NCBI GenBank assembly: GCA_916610825.1
Contig: OU744450.1
Location: 21,565,838 to 21,629,837, forward strand
Source: Haliclystus octoradiatus
Taxonomy: Eukaryota; Cnidaria; Staurozoa; Stauromedusae; Haliclystidae
DNA: 64,000 nt
Reading direction: 5' to 3'
The translations under genes and the position numbers were made by a program. Below the pieces are notes generated by a model. That model saw nothing but the letters and a program-made list of their open reading frames with translations, was not told the origin of the DNA and searched no databases. Below, piece after piece: positions 44,024-56,233 of the stretch; positions within the stretch are counted from its first letter, which is position 1, and every line of letters begins with the position of its first letter.

Positions 44024-46514
44024 CAGTCATTTTAAGCCAATATAAGCCTTAACCTCACACAAATTGCAACAGAAGCATTTTTTAACAATTGTAGGGTCAA
44101 ATTTTATGCTTAATAACATATCCAAAATGTTCCGAAATCGGAGTAGGCAAAATGCCTTAATTTCGCAATTTGATTTACATGAAAGCGAGGCTGTCCAGTT
44201 TCAGTGCAATCATGTGATTTAATTTGAAGGAATACCATCAGACATTATAGCCCTGCATCATTTAGCTCATAAAATGTGCTTAAAATGTCTTTACTGTCAC
44301 TATGTATCAAATTATCAAAACGAGGCTATGTATGAAGATTAAACAAATCGACATAGGAAAACTAGAAAAAGATATATACAGTAAGTGAAAAATGTTATTC
44401 ATTATATTTTAACATTCTACTAGCAGTATAGATCATGTAAATACTTAATTTATCTTATTTAGAAAATACAACCAGGTAATATACATTGTTCACAACGAAC
44501 AATTTCAGGCAAATGCCTAGGAATGTTCATGGTCGCAATTATTTTTGACAGAAATTGACCATTACGATTTGATGATAGGCCTGCAGAAAAATTTCAGAAT
44601 AAGATATGCAATAGAAACGTCAAATTAAATTAAACTAAAGAACTAATACCTTCATTAATCATCGACAGGAAATCAATGCAACTTCGTATATAGACTACAG
44701 TTACCCACTCGTTTATGTTACTAATTTAACCATGGAATGAAAATTGAACACAGGAACTTCATCTAAAGGTTATGCCCAAAATGTTAACTATATACTAAAC
44801 ACATATACAATCGGACCTGTTATAACAGCCGTCTCTATACAGCGACCACCTGTCTGAAGTGGTCACTCTTGCAATGTTCTGAAATAGTATTTTCTATTGA
44901 ATTGAAGATTGATGAGCTTGCCTGCAGTTTTAGTGAGTTACTCTTTTTCTAGTTCTTGGTTCGTCTGAGCAGATAAAGGAAACATGTATAAAGCAAATAA
45001 TTTGTGCCACTTTTGAAATTTTCAAATTTCCCCGACCATTAGCTCTCCATTCATTTTAATCAATAATGGTTAACATATTTTCGAAACTTCCAATACAAGT
45101 GAGTAAAACTGTAGGGTTCACAATATGTGTTTGGCAGCTCTTCATAATATCCCTGCGAAAAACAGTTCAGGAGTTAATGAACAGTCCATGAACAGTTCAT
45201 GAACGTTAAATGGCCCAAAGTTTTCATGGATTGTTTATGAACTGTCCGTGAAGGTTCATGAGCTGTTTTTGAATAGTTCATGAATTGTTCTAAGCTTTTG
45301 AACTCCTGAACATTTTGCAGGGGATGTATCAAATCTGTTGTATAAAAATCTTCCGTGGAAAAATAGTTCATAAATGTTAAATGGCAAAGTTTCATGAACA
45401 ATTTATAAGCAGTTCATGAACTGCTGAATTAATTTATATATTGTATAATTTATAATAAATGAAAACTCGGGAGCATTCAATAACAATGTTCATGAACTGT
45501 TCATGGACTATTCATACGAGTTCATTGACTATGGACCATTTTCTCCATTCGAGCTTCCTTTGTCTGCTCAGAGAAACCAAGGACTGAAAAAGAGGAAATC
45601 ACCAAAACTACAGCCAAGCTCATCAATCTTTGATTTAATAGAAAATACTATTTCAAGACATTGCAAGAGTGACCACTTCAGACAGGTGGTCGCTGTATAG
45701 AGATGGCTGTTATAGCAGGTTTGATTGTATATGTGTATAGAACATAGTCAACATTTTGGGCATAACCTTTGGGTGAAGTTCCATGTTCAATTTTCATTCC
45801 ATGGCTAAATTAGTAACATAAACGACTGGATAACTGTAGTCTATATACAAAGTTAATTGATTTCCTGTCAAGAAGTAAAAGGTATTAGTTCGTTAGTTTA
45901 ATTTAATTTAACATTTCTATTGGATATCATTTTCTGCTGTTTTTCTTCAGGCCTATCATCAAATCGTAATGGTCAATTTCTGTCAAAAATAATTGCGACT
46001 ATGATATCCCCATGCATTTGCCTAAAATTGTTCATTGTGAACAATGTATATTACCTAATTGTATTTTCTAAATAAGATAAATAAAGTATTTACATGATCT
46101 ATACTGCTAGTGGAATGTTAAAATATAATGAATAACATTTTTCACTTACTGTGTATATGTTTTTCTAGTTTTTCTATGTCGATTTGTTTAATCTTCATTT
46201 ATAGCCTCGTTTTGATAATTTGATACATGGTGACAGTAAAGAAATTTTAAGCACATTATATATGCTAAATGATGCAAGGCTACTATTCCTGATATTTTCC
46301 TCTCAAATTAAATCACATGATTACACTAAAAAAGGACAGCCTCGCTTTCATGTTTCTACTGGGAATGCCATAAATCAAATTGCAAAATTAAGGCATTTTG
46401 CCTACTCCGATTTCGGAACATTTTGTATATGTTGTTAAGCATAAAATTTGACCCTAGAATTGATGAAAAATGCTTCTGTTGCAATTTGTGTGAGGTCATT
46501 TTTTATAATGACTG
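44024..46514. mobile_element. large fold-back transposon-like element, 2.5 kb
   Basis: Inverted arms of about 0.85 kb (44024 to about 44900; about 45640 to 46514), ends CAGTCATT/AATGACTG flanked by TA. Matched blocks include GCAACAGAAGCATTTTTTA, CCGAAATCGGAGTAGGCAAA and AACGAGGCTATG with their inverses in mirrored order. Arm divergence is roughly a tenth by eye. Each arm ends inside with half of a pogo-like MITE, and the loop carries the TTCATGAAC MITE. No transposase ORF. CAGT-type ends with TA suggest Tc1/mariner-type mobility. Confidence 0.85.
45151..45323. mobile_element. TTCATGAAC-rich palindromic MITE, copy 4
   Basis: CCCTGCGAAAAACAGTTCAG ... CTCCTGAACATTTTGCAGGG. It sits in the loop of the large fold-back element 44024-46514; a second degenerate copy continues to about 45540. 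Confidence 0.8.
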
Positions 46515-48945
46515 TACTACATGAGGAATCATTTAGCTAAATACTGAATTGACATATCTATAGAAACACACTGTGTAATGACTTGAGAAAAATCAATTAT
46601 CAAATTGCTTCCTTTTTTTACTTCATTTTCAACTAGAAAGGAAAGGTATATTTCAAACAGTGGCGACAACAGTGTTACTGACATATGTTTGTGTGGTTTA
46701 TATAAATATCTATACGTTTTAAATATCAAGTTCAAATGAAAATATATCCATGTTTATATATCCATATATCGATATATCCATCACGTTTATTATATAACAG
46801 CGCCACCAGCGAAACCGAATAATTACAACTTCAATACACCAAGAGCAAACGCCAACGACTAGATCACGACATCTGGTAGCTGACGGCGGACGCCACTAGA
46901 AAAGCTTTTATACGCCAGTCGGAAACTCCAAAAACCAGACGCCGGCGCTTGAATACTAACAATCAACATTCAAGTAGAAAAGCATACTCGATGAATCCCC
47001 TACCTTCAGAAATCGAGGACTGTCAAGCAATCTATATACAAATGGAGCGTAATTCGTCATGCCTGTCTGAATGTTTAAAGGCCCTTGAAAAACAATAAAT
47101 TTAAATGTAAATTTCGATCTGTTTAGGAATAGAAGAAGAAGACTGTTTAGGAATATATTCTGCTAATTCCAAGTTTTTTAATCTATAGCTAACTGGACTT
47201 CGCGAAGAATTTACAATGGTATTACATGCTCTGCTTTCTCTGTAGATTAGTTAATTAGTTTATTATAACAAGGAAATATGCATGGATGTATGATGCTCTT
47301 TTCACGCATTTATTAACCCATGAAATGTTCAGCTGATATTTGTTAACTATTTATCTAATGTATGATCTAGGTGCTTAACGCATAGAAACAGTTTTATAAA
47401 GTACATAATTAAGTCCCGGGGGGTAACTCAAGAACTCCAGGGACGGGGGGGGTGCCAATTTGAATTTGAAAATACCCCCCAAAAATTTTTTTTAATTCCA
47501 AATTGGTACCTCAAATATTTTTTTTCACACCAAAATGTATACCCCACAAAATAATCCACAAATGCGAAGAAAGCATTTTATGTTCTTTAAGCATTATTTT
47601 CAAATTGATACCTGCAAACAATTTTTTTTTGAAACTAATACCCTAGATATTTTGAAAATCATAAAATGTATACCCTAAATATTTTACAAGACGATGAAAA
47701 AGTACCCACAATGATTGGCACGTCCCCGTATACCAAACCATATAGAGTTACCCCCCTCCACGGGGAATTAAGCTCATTATAATATGAAAAATTCTGCAGT
47801 TTATTTAGTCTGTCATAACGGAATCCAGCTGGATGCAAATGGTATAGATCGCCGATATAATTAGATATCAGTGAATTGAAAACATCATAAGAAACTATAC
47901 AATTAACAAAAACACTGGCGGCATTTCACTGTACAGTATTGTAGCATCTATATGATTTATATGAAAGTTCATGTACAAGTCTGAATGTAATTTGTAACCT
48001 TTAAAATAAGCCCGGCATAAGATGCCTATACTGGAAATGAATTTATAGCATAATCATAACCAGTAACAAGCTTATATCCAGTCCTCATAAAGTGATGACA
48101 TTGTGATTTCTACTTCACGGCTTAAATCCTCCTAGACACCAGAATGCAGGATAGAGGCTTTTTTCTCTCAAGAACTCCACAAAGAGTAAAAGTTGTCGGC
48201 TCCCATGATTCATTTCATACTAATTTACTCGAAACGCGTGTAACTGGGTACTAGTTCAGTAAACAATGAACGACTAAACACGAGATCTGGCTGATTGCAT
48301 CTTGTATACATCATTTCGCTTATATACGCTATATGAAAAAGAGGTTAGTTTAAAGGAGGTTACAATAAAGAGGCTAATTATATATAAATACTAAATTACG
48401 TAATACGAAAGTGTGCAAGGCAAAGAAGTGGTCAGAAAATAAACTAAGTAGTGATTGTAACTGTATGTATTATTATAACCAACCAGTCTGGCCCTAAGAC
48501 GAACAGTGGCTAGGAAGTATAAATTGGTACATAGTTGACATGTAGCATGATGACAATGGTAATAAATTGACCAATAAAAACACACTAGACTATACTAAAT
48601 CAGGGCAACACGTGATGGATGTTGATTACTATGGAAACAACAGCTATTGTGAATATGTTTCTACAACATTGTTCAAACTTATCTAGCGTAAACTTCATTT
48701 CAACAATTAACATTGTGTTATAAACAAGAAACATTCACGTAATCCTATAATTCTAGGGCGTAGCGCCTACCTGTCATGTTTTTTGTCCTTTAATTACCTG
48801 CGATTACGATGACATTTTTGATGCCAGTTGAAATAAGGTTCGAAACAAAAAAGTGAACCAGGCATTCGATTGAGTACGATCAAGACGTTTTTCAAGAAAC
48901 GACAAAACTGGTTAAATTGGCATCTGGAAGTTAAAAACTATAGTC
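46515..48945. other. intergenic region before the MFS gene
   Basis: Contains the GGGGGGTAACTC element (47415-47765). Otherwise no supported feature; no clear promoter motif before 48946. Confidence 0.6.
47415..47765. mobile_element. GGGGGTAACTC-ended inverted-repeat element
   Basis: CCCGGGGGGTAACTC at the left and GAGTTACCCCCCTCCACGGG at the right. The interior is a degenerate array of AAATTTGGTACC / ATGTATACCC-like units separated by poly-T. Similar phrases (ACGTCCCCG...TATACCAAA) occur near 28235 and 31930. Confidence 0.65.
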
Positions 48946-50283
48946 ATGAATAGGAAATGGAAAGTGCGTTCAACATTATTTGTTTATGCTTATTTTGATG
49001 CCATTTTTGCAGTTGAAGGATTAACACAATCTGTTACTTCGATTGAATATTTAGAACGCATTGGAATAAAAAGCAATCTTAGTTTATATCATGGTTTATT
49101 ATTTATTGTACCCATATTTGGACGAATTGCAGGCATATACATTGGTCGAATTACAGACAAATATCAACGATGTAGATCTGTTGTATGTATAGTATCACTT
49201 ATTGGTGCAATTGGATGTTTTATATACGGCACAGCACATTCATTTACTCAATTGATGATAGGTAGATTATTATATGGTATTTGTTATAGTGGATCTCCGC
49301 CCACTGTTGGTGAAATTGCTAGAATGGTCGAACCTTCTAGTTTATCAACTATATTTTTTATTCAAAATGTAATGGCTGCTGTTGTTGCTATTATAGCTAC
49401 GTTTGTATTACAATTTGCTGGTGATTTGGATATGATAATACTTGGCATAAATGTTAATATTACTAATTTATCAGCATTAACAATCGGTGTGTTACTATTT
49501 CTACTTGTGATATTATCTCTATTGTTTTGTTATGATAGTATCGAAGTTGGACCCCCGCCAAATAAATTAACAGATACACATTCTGATAAAGATTTACTGA
49601 TTAATTCAAAACTAGAAAACAATGATAATGAAAATTCATCATCATCATCTGATATACTACCAACCTTATCTGAAGCAATGAATTTTCTATGTACAAATAT
49701 TGATGTTTTGTTATTGTTATGGACAACATTTCTTTATAATTTCGTAACAAAAAGTAGTATGGTAATTTTACCACTTATTTCTACATTAATCTATAATCAA
49801 ACATCAAGCCAGATTTCAAAAATCTATTTCTTTATGAGTATTTCATTACTAGTAATAAGTTTATTATTTACGTGGTTGCCAAAATATGTTCGGGATTCAA
49901 CGACACTGCTTGTAATGGCTGCTTTGACGATTTTTGTACCTGTGTTGATTTACACCACAGCCTTCTTTGAAAGCATACAACAGGAAAGTACTGGAATAGT
50001 TTCTCTTTATGCATGGACAATTTTATTTTATCCTTTGGAATTATGTGAACGTGCTATTATATGTGCATTTCTTGCAAAAATTGTACCTAATCGTATGAAA
50101 GGCTTTGCTGAATCGTTTCGTATGTTTTTCAAAACTGGTGGAGTTATATTGAGTGGAGTATTTGTGTCAATTTGGTTTCAAAATATTTTCATATGTAGTT
50201 TATTTGTATCTTCTATCTTAGCTGGTATATTAGCATTATTTGTTAATAGAGTAAATACATTTCGTAAGCTTGATAGAATATAA
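48946..50283 (+). CDS. major facilitator superfamily transporter, MFSD8/CLN7-like
   Basis: A 445-residue single-exon membrane protein. Hydrophobic segments in order suggest about 12 helices: six before a polar loop (about 200-245, rich in Asn/Asp/Ser) and six after it, the usual 6+6 MFS layout. The loop 2-3 signature is present as GRITDKYQR near 68-76, followed by a second helix pair with IGRLLYGICYSGSPP in the helix 4 position. The segment GINVNITNLSALTIGVLL before helix 6, and the layout of the first half, recall lysosomal MFSD8 (CLN7), although this protein is shorter than the roughly 518-residue human one. Substrate unknown. The N terminus begins MNRKWKVRS, a basic cytosolic start. A candidate AATAAA lies at 51092. 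MFS membership is firm; the MFSD8 placement is a guess from pattern. Confidence 0.85.
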   Translation: MNRKWKVRSTLFVYAYFDAIFAVEGLTQSVTSIEYLERIGIKSNLSLYHGLLFIVPIFGRIAGIYIGRITDKYQRCRSVVCIVSLIGAIGCFIYGTAHSFTQLMIGRLLYGICYSGSPPTVGEIARMVEPSSLSTIFFIQNVMAAVVAIIATFVLQFAGDLDMIILGINVNITNLSALTIGVLLFLLVILSLLFCYDSIEVGPPPNKLTDTHSDKDLLINSKLENNDNENSSSSSDILPTLSEAMNFLCTNIDVLLLLWTTFLYNFVTKSSMVILPLISTLIYNQTSSQISKIYFFMSISLLVISLLFTWLPKYVRDSTTLLVMAALTIFVPVLIYTTAFFESIQQESTGIVSLYAWTILFYPLELCERAIICAFLAKIVPNRMKGFAESFRMFFKTGGVILSGVFVSIWFQNIFICSLFVSSILAGILALFVNRVNTFRKLDRI

Positions 50284-50440
50284 TTATATTATAGTGATCA
50301 CGACATTCAGTGACTCTGCATCATTTGGATTTATACGAGGAAATTATGACTATACATCGTTTCTCATGGACAGTGTTATCTGAATATGCGCTAAGACTGG
50401 CTAAGACAACCCACGAGATTCCATGGCAACCACTAAAAGC

Positions 50441-50560
50441 GTGCAGGTATAGGTCTATACCACTGATCTATATAATAACTATAATCTATAATCTATATAG
50501 TTATTATATAGATCAGTGGTCTATACCCGCACGTGTGCGGTTATAGACCTATACCTGCAC
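50441..50560. repeat. near-perfect palindrome just downstream of the MFS gene
   Basis: GTGCAGGTATAGGTCTATAC CACTGATCTATATAATAACT folds onto its inverse with a loop of only a few bases. The right arm has an extra ~20 bp (CCCGCACGTGTGCGGTTATA). It lies 158 bp after the MFS stop codon. Confidence 0.9.
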
Positions 50561-51339
50561 GGTTGTATGTGTTTTGAAAATGGCAACGAGCTGCCACAGA
50601 TGGAATATTTTTTAAAATCAAATCAAATGTATAAAAATTCAACTTGAGAAATTCAAAAAGTAACAACTTGGGACTTGCTATATTCAAATGTAACTCTTAT
50701 TTTATTTTTAATATTGCACATATGTTTGAAAAACAATTATGTTGAAATCTTCGCGTCATATTTTGAAACGATATTCGTAAGAATTCATTCCAATTGTATT
50801 TAATGAAAAATCAATGATCCATTAAATTAGAAAACAAATTATTGTTGTAGTGAAATTGATGATAAAATTAAAATTGAAATTGAAGAGATAATTGATGTTC
50901 CAGCCAAAGGTTATGTTACATAATTATTAAAATGATTACATCACTCTTTGTTCGTGGGCCATTGAAATTTAGACCCACTCGTTCTCTACACCCGTTCAAC
51001 ATTGTATTCGATTATGTTATGTACGTATGTTGTGTATATTTATGTAATAATATAAAATGGCCATGAAAGATATATTAAAAAATGATAGTTGAATAAAAGT
51101 TATCTTACGTAAGAAATATTATTATTGATCAATTTACTTTCTTTATCAGTTATAAGGTAACTCATTATATGTTTTCATTTATTCATTCATTTTTTACTTG
51201 TAAAAAATAAACCATAAGATATATATTTTACAGGCTAGCAAAGGGAAATTATATACTAATATAATTTATACTGATTTGCAGCCTAATGAGAGTGCTTACA
51301 TTAACTGCTGAAATCAAACTTTTCCAATCTTAAACTAAA

Positions 51340-51870
51340 ATTTTCTAGGGAGAAGGAGGTCACAATGTCTTCCGTTAATTTATTCCATAAGGGAATTATG
51401 CGATAGATGCAATTATTTACAGGCGGTGAACATGCAACGAATTGCATGGAATGTCCTCGCAGATTACTGATGTTACATTTGTTTTAAATGTATTAGGGAT
51501 GTCAGTTAGGTTATTAATAATTTTGTAAACCATGCATCAATCAAATTTAATCCTGCGAATTTCTAAGGATTCTAAATTAAATAAGGCTAAACGAATGTGA
51601 TACCATCATCATTAATTTTGCTCTGTAACACACAGATTTTGTAAAACGTCTTTGAGCAGATTCAATAAGATCAATGTCTTTTTGTAAGTAAGGACTTCGT
51701 AGTTGTGTGTCTTTTTCTAAGAGGGGTCGTACATACGTAGTATAAGCTTTGATTAATAATTGTGTATTGCGTGACGTAAATGTTGCACTTCTATATAATG
51801 CAGAAACATGGAACTTACGTTAAATTCTTTGAAGATCAATGATCTTGATAGTTTGATTCCAAATAGAAAG
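51340..51870 (-). pseudogene. LINE reverse-transcriptase C-terminal remnant
   Basis: Minus-strand pieces in order: LIKAYTTYVRPLLEKDTQLR, then YLQKDIDLIESAQRRFTKSV, then after frameshifts LFNLESLEIRRIKFDL and NNCIYRIIPLWNKLTEDIV. This is the thumb/C-terminal region of CR1/Jockey-type LINE polymerases. Stops and frameshifts make it dead. Confidence 0.75.
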
Positions 51871-52061
51871 ATAGTACGAGTTAGCAGATAAACATATTAT
51901 AAACACATAGTGCATATAGAATATATGAGTTTATATTTCAATTTGAGTAATTATTAGCCGGCCATAATTACATGTTTGTAGGCACCCCTCAAGCAAAAGT
52001 GCTATAGCTAGAGATAGAGCATACAGAATAAATACCCATCCATATGCTCTGGGTGTTAAAT

Positions 52062-52130
52062 GAGAGTGACCAAGTGGCAGAGTGACCGCGTATCGTGCGG
52101 GAGACCGGGGTTTGGTTCCTCGTCAGTGCA
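52062..52130 (+). repeat. tRNA-like segment, best-folded in the window
   Basis: GAGTGACCAAGTGGCAGAGT ... CCGGGGTTTGGTTCCTCG: the T arm pairs well (CGGGG/CCTCG with one G-T) and the acceptor partly (GAGTGAC with GTCAGTG). The anticodon stem is broken. A tRNA pseudogene or SINE head is more likely than a working tRNA. Confidence 0.4.
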
Positions 52131-52147
52131 CGAACACATGTTCTTCG

Positions 52148-52190
52148 CAGAGCCTTCTATATACCATATCGTACAAGAGTTGGGACATGA
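52148..52190 (+). mobile_element. hAT-type MITE end fragment
   Basis: CAGAGCCTTCTATATACC then ACAAGAGTTGGGACATGA matches one end of the 61592 family; no opposite end was found. It abuts a tRNA-like segment. Confidence 0.5.
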
Positions 52191-53502
52191 CCTCGATTAA
52201 CCTTGATTATTAAAAAATGTAAAAATAAATTTGACTGCCCTGTCAACCAAATGATGGCTATTAATAAACTAAGGCTACCATTGAACATCCAAGGGGATTA
52301 CATCAAGGTCAAAGTTTTTTAATGACGTAGTTGCATACATTTTTATAATTTAGCAATGTATTTACCTAAGAATTAGAAATGTATTTAAGTTAGTTACCAT
52401 ATAGCTTTGTTTTAATTTGAAATCAATCTCCACTGTTATAATGATAATAATATTGTTTTCATGAATTGGCTTTACCCTCAAAGGGCATACAATTTTAACC
52501 TATATATATATATATGTAACAAAGCATTATCTTTGTTATTTGTATTAAGGTTTCTAGAACTGTGGAAGCTAGAGGGCAACAAACAGTTTTTGCAATATCT
52601 AAAGAGGACTGTATTAGGTTATTGGCAAGAGACAAAATGTGACAATATAGGCATTGATAAAAGCTAATATTGACACGTGCTATTAACTAAAGTAGCGAAG
52701 TTCACGAATCAAGGTCTAGGTAACTAAAGTTCAAAGTAAAGACCAGGGCAACAACGCAAGGTCAATTCAAGAAATAACACATTGTATTACTGAATTAACA
52801 CAAGAGAATTAATATAATGTTGAACATAAATACCTAGCTTTAGAGTATTTCACAAAGTATGTAAGAAAGCGTTTTGGAACAATCTTTTGGGCCAATTTTC
52901 ATCAATGAGCATTTTGACATGACTTATGACTTCCAAAGTCAAAGATTGAACGTCGAAAAATGGGTGTTTTTTACTATTTATATGAAATAATCAACCAATC
53001 AAATTGAATATCCTTGTTACAAATAAGGTATTTCCGTTCCTTATTTAGTAATAGTAACATGGTATTTCTTATAGGAAGTCTGAAAATTGTTGCACGATTT
53101 TTCCGCGTGACTTTTGCCTTTTGACCTTTCAAAATTAGGGCGTGACTTTGGATATTTTCAAAAACGCTTTCAACAATATATACCTATGTTATTTATATTA
53201 ACAAAACCTTCACTTGAGAATGGCTGAAGACGATCAGCCAAAACGTTGTGCTAATTTAGTTGTATTGTCAATGACTTTTTGACAAAGTGATTTTGTACAA
53301 AGAAATAATAATAATAGTCAGAGAATCAGTCAGTCATATTTGCTGCTTCAAGTTTCACGCAGGAGCGATCATCGGGCAATAATCTATTCAATCTATTAAA
53401 TAAAAATATATGATTACAGATTAAAAAAAAAATTAAAAAATAATGCACACATTCTTCCAATTATTTCTTCACGCATTTGAAATGATTTTAGTTCGAATAA
53501 AT

Positions 53503-54142
53503 CCCCGGCCAAATGCCAACATTTGCCAGCTTTTTCACAACATCGATGTTGTGAAAATGCTGGCATTTTAGACTGACAGCCACAGAACTAAACCGGCAGG
53601 TTTCTCCGGGTAACTTGAAAATCACATAAAAGTGTTCATAAAAATATGCTAAATAATTACCTTTTTCTTGTTTTGAATAAATTCTATTGTAAACCCTTCG
53701 AAAATCCAATTTATAATTCCTGATTCACTGTCAACGCCTTCTTATCATTTTGAGAAAATGGTGGATGTGATGGTCTTTGATTCTTTTGTTCTCCCAAGAT
53801 TTTGCGAATCCAGACTCATGACGAAAACATAACATGTATAAATTAAGAGGGCTCTGACCGTGAAATGATTTATAAATTGATCTCTGGTGAGCTCCACAAT
53901 AAAATTTGAGTAAAACAAGAAACGGGAAAGTATTTATTGTATTTTTATGAACATTTTATGTAAATTTCAAGTTGCCCGGAGAAACCTGCCGTTCTAGTTC
54001 TGTGGCGCTCAGTCTATTTGGCCAGCATTTTCACAACAACGCGGTCGATGTTGTAAAATTGCTGGCAAAAAGCTGGCTGTGGTGGCCAAATGAAGCGAAT
54101 TTTATCAAATGTTGTGAAAGTGTTAGCTTCATTTGGCCCGGG
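53503..54142. mobile_element. fold-back element, 640 bp
   Basis: Ends CCCGGCCAAATG / CATTTGGCCCGGG. Long arms share CGGCAGGTTTCTCCGGG...AACTTGAAA and its inverse (53600 region against 53970 region). A sub-hairpin TTTTCACAACATCGATGTTG is in the left arm. About 270 bp of loop, no transposase. Confidence 0.8.
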
Positions 54143-54148
54143 CTTAAC

Positions 54149-54355
54149 ATGCAAAATGACACCAAACATATTTACACTGCAATGATTATGGTTAAACTTA
54201 CAATTGAATCCAGTCGTACTAATATGGGTACTCTTGAAAGTAATCTTTCATCTACACATCACTTATTAGAAAGCTGTGGAAAACGGCATCCTGCGTGCGT
54301 TGCCAAAATGAGTAATATCGCATCTCTTATACATACGTTGCTGGTAAAATTTTGA
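54149..54355 (+). CDS. 68-codon ORF or terminal exon of unknown protein (doubtful)
   Basis: The ORF starts MQNDTKHIYTAMIMVKLTIE and ends SLIHTLLVKF. It begins directly after the right end of a fold-back element (53503-54142). Base and codon use look gene-like, and the composition (Ser, Thr, Leu, one Cys-Gly-Lys-Arg-His cluster) is not repeat-like. I do not recognise the protein. The open frame extends upstream to 53972, but that part is repeat sequence. It may be a small gene, the last exon of a gene broken by the element, or chance. Confidence 0.25.
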   Translation: MQNDTKHIYTAMIMVKLTIESSRTNMGTLESNLSSTHHLLESCGKRHPACVAKMSNIASLIHTLLVKF

Positions 54356-54649
54356 CTGAATTAAAACTCCTTCGACGTTATCTGATTGTTGAAGACAAAC
54401 AAATAATTACCGTAATGTGGAAAATTTTCTACATTAAATTGGAGAACATGTAAATTCTATTATCAAACAAAGGGACAATTGGAAAAACCCAAGCGCGTTA
54501 GGTACAACTATTCGCATGCACTAGATGATATGCTATTTGATTCATTTGGTTTTGAAATGGCTGAGAAAATCACGAGAAGACGCAGCAAAAACATATACGC
54601 TAAGACATTTACGTATAGGTTAATAACACGTCATCTCCGATAAATTATG

Positions 54650-54657
54650 TGACGTCA
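54650..54657 (+). promoter_or_regulatory. CRE-like palindrome TGACGTCA upstream of left unknown gene
   Basis: GTGACGTCAC is a 10-bp perfect palindrome containing the full CREB/ATF consensus, 84 bp before the ATG. The same block is kept in the right unit. This part of the promoter (about 54645-54740) is otherwise conserved with small indels. Confidence 0.4.
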
Positions 54658-54740
54658 CAATCGGTCTAAAAACTGCAATTTTATTAATTGCGAGCTCTTG
54701 TTCGAGGAGTAAGTCGCTCTGCTAATTTATTATAACTATA

Positions 54741-56233
54741 ATGGATAGAATACTTACATGTATATGCCCGTTATCGTTTCCATGCATAAAAGGTAAAAAC
54801 GATATGGAGATGAATCACGAGAAAGAATCGCAATGTGACAATGTACTCCGCGATATCGTAAGTAGTGACAATGATAGCGACGAAAATAATATTGTATGCG
54901 TCAATGAATTTTCTGATGTTGGAAACGTGAAAGTTATACTTGATAATAAGCAAAATATTTGTGGTAATTTATGTGATAACTATAATAAAACGTTAACTGC
55001 TCCTGATGAAGTGGAGATAGCAACAGTTGCACCAACAAAGAAAATACCTCCTTTGAGATATATATTGAACAAAAGAAAGAACAACTATGTCATTAAGGAT
55101 AATGAATTTATGCTAAAAGAAAACGAATCAGATGATGATAATTTTGAAGAAAATCTTTTGATTGAGAGAAAGTTTGTCGATGCATTGGAAATCAGTACCC
55201 CTCAACCAAAGATATATTTCAATTATAATATTGAAATTCGGGACATATTTGGAGATTCAATTTTTGGTAATCCAATAAAAAACAGAAGTGAGTATAAGCC
55301 AAGGAACAATAGCAAGGAATCCGACGAAATGAAAAAGTTCTGGGTGAAAGTTGAGGAACAATGTCTGCCGAGCAAAAATCAGTCTGAAGAAAAGCACAGA
55401 ATTAGAGATGTGTTTCCGCAACCCCTTGAGTACGAAATATTAAGCATGGAGGCAAGGCAGTATTTGCGTGATAAAGAGATGGCCAAGTATCAGAAACGTG
55501 TTTCTACGATGAAAAATAATTTTGCTTTGAATAAACAAAGATGTCAACATGATAAAAGAAGCGTTGAAGTTTTAAGTAAAGTCGAGATTGTTTTGAAGTC
55601 AATAAATTGGCAGCTTGGACAAGGTCACTATCATCAATCGTTTACTCATTTGTTTGGAGATCAAAAACAAAATGAAAAAATTCCAATAATGAGGAAAAAT
55701 GAAACCATGTTGAATACCACAACCAATTCACCATCCAACTCGAAAGGTTAGCTGTCTATATGATTAAAAATACATTTTTCTGATGATTAATAAATGTGTC
55801 TATATTACGTTTATACGAATGAGCACCTATTCATAATTGAAGATACAATCAATTATGTAGAATCTGCTGTTTCATAAAAAATTTTCAGGATATCATCTGA
55901 ATTTATTAATCATATTGTGCCTATAGCAATATAGATAAGGGATTGCGAAACAGACTTCTTTTTTTGCTTCTAATTTCGAGAGTATACTTTCTATATTCTA
56001 ATGATATATTTTTATTCATTAATTTAGAGGATTCTCAAAAGCAGGATTCATTGGAAAAGAGAGAAAGCATCCAGAAAAAGACTATCAAATCTAGAGCAAA
56101 AACTGCAGAGAAACGATCAAAGAAAAAAATTAAGGATGAGAAAAAAAAAGAGAAGATATTAAAGCAATTAAACAAAAAGATCAAACAACAATCTAAAAAA
56201 GAAGAAAGAAAGAAAGTCAATAATAAAGTTTAA
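54741..56233 (+). CDS. unrecognised charged protein, left copy of tandem pair (2 exons, 403 aa)
   Basis: Exon 1 is 54741-55746 and exon 2 is 56028-56233; splicing AAAG|GTTAGC to TTTAG|AGGATT joins one base plus two into GAG and gives 403 residues. The N terminus MDRILTCICPLSFPCIKG is short, hydrophobic and rich in Cys, suited to S-acylation rather than to a clear signal peptide. The middle is acidic and polar, with possible short motifs IPPLRYILNKRKN and FGDSIFGNPI, and the region MEARQYLRDKEMAKYQKRVS is likely helical. Exon 2 encodes almost only Lys/Glu/Gln (KKKIKDEKKKEKILKQLNKK), a basic single helix or coiled coil. I recognise no domain and assign no function. A near-identical copy lies at 59572. 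A CRE-like TGACGTCA is 84 bp upstream of the ATG, and AATAAA (56222) sits just before the stop. Confidence 0.75.

Noticed and set aside
45174..45401. 75-codon ORF with repeated FMNYS/FMKL phrases
   Set aside because: It translates the TTCATGAAC repeat units.
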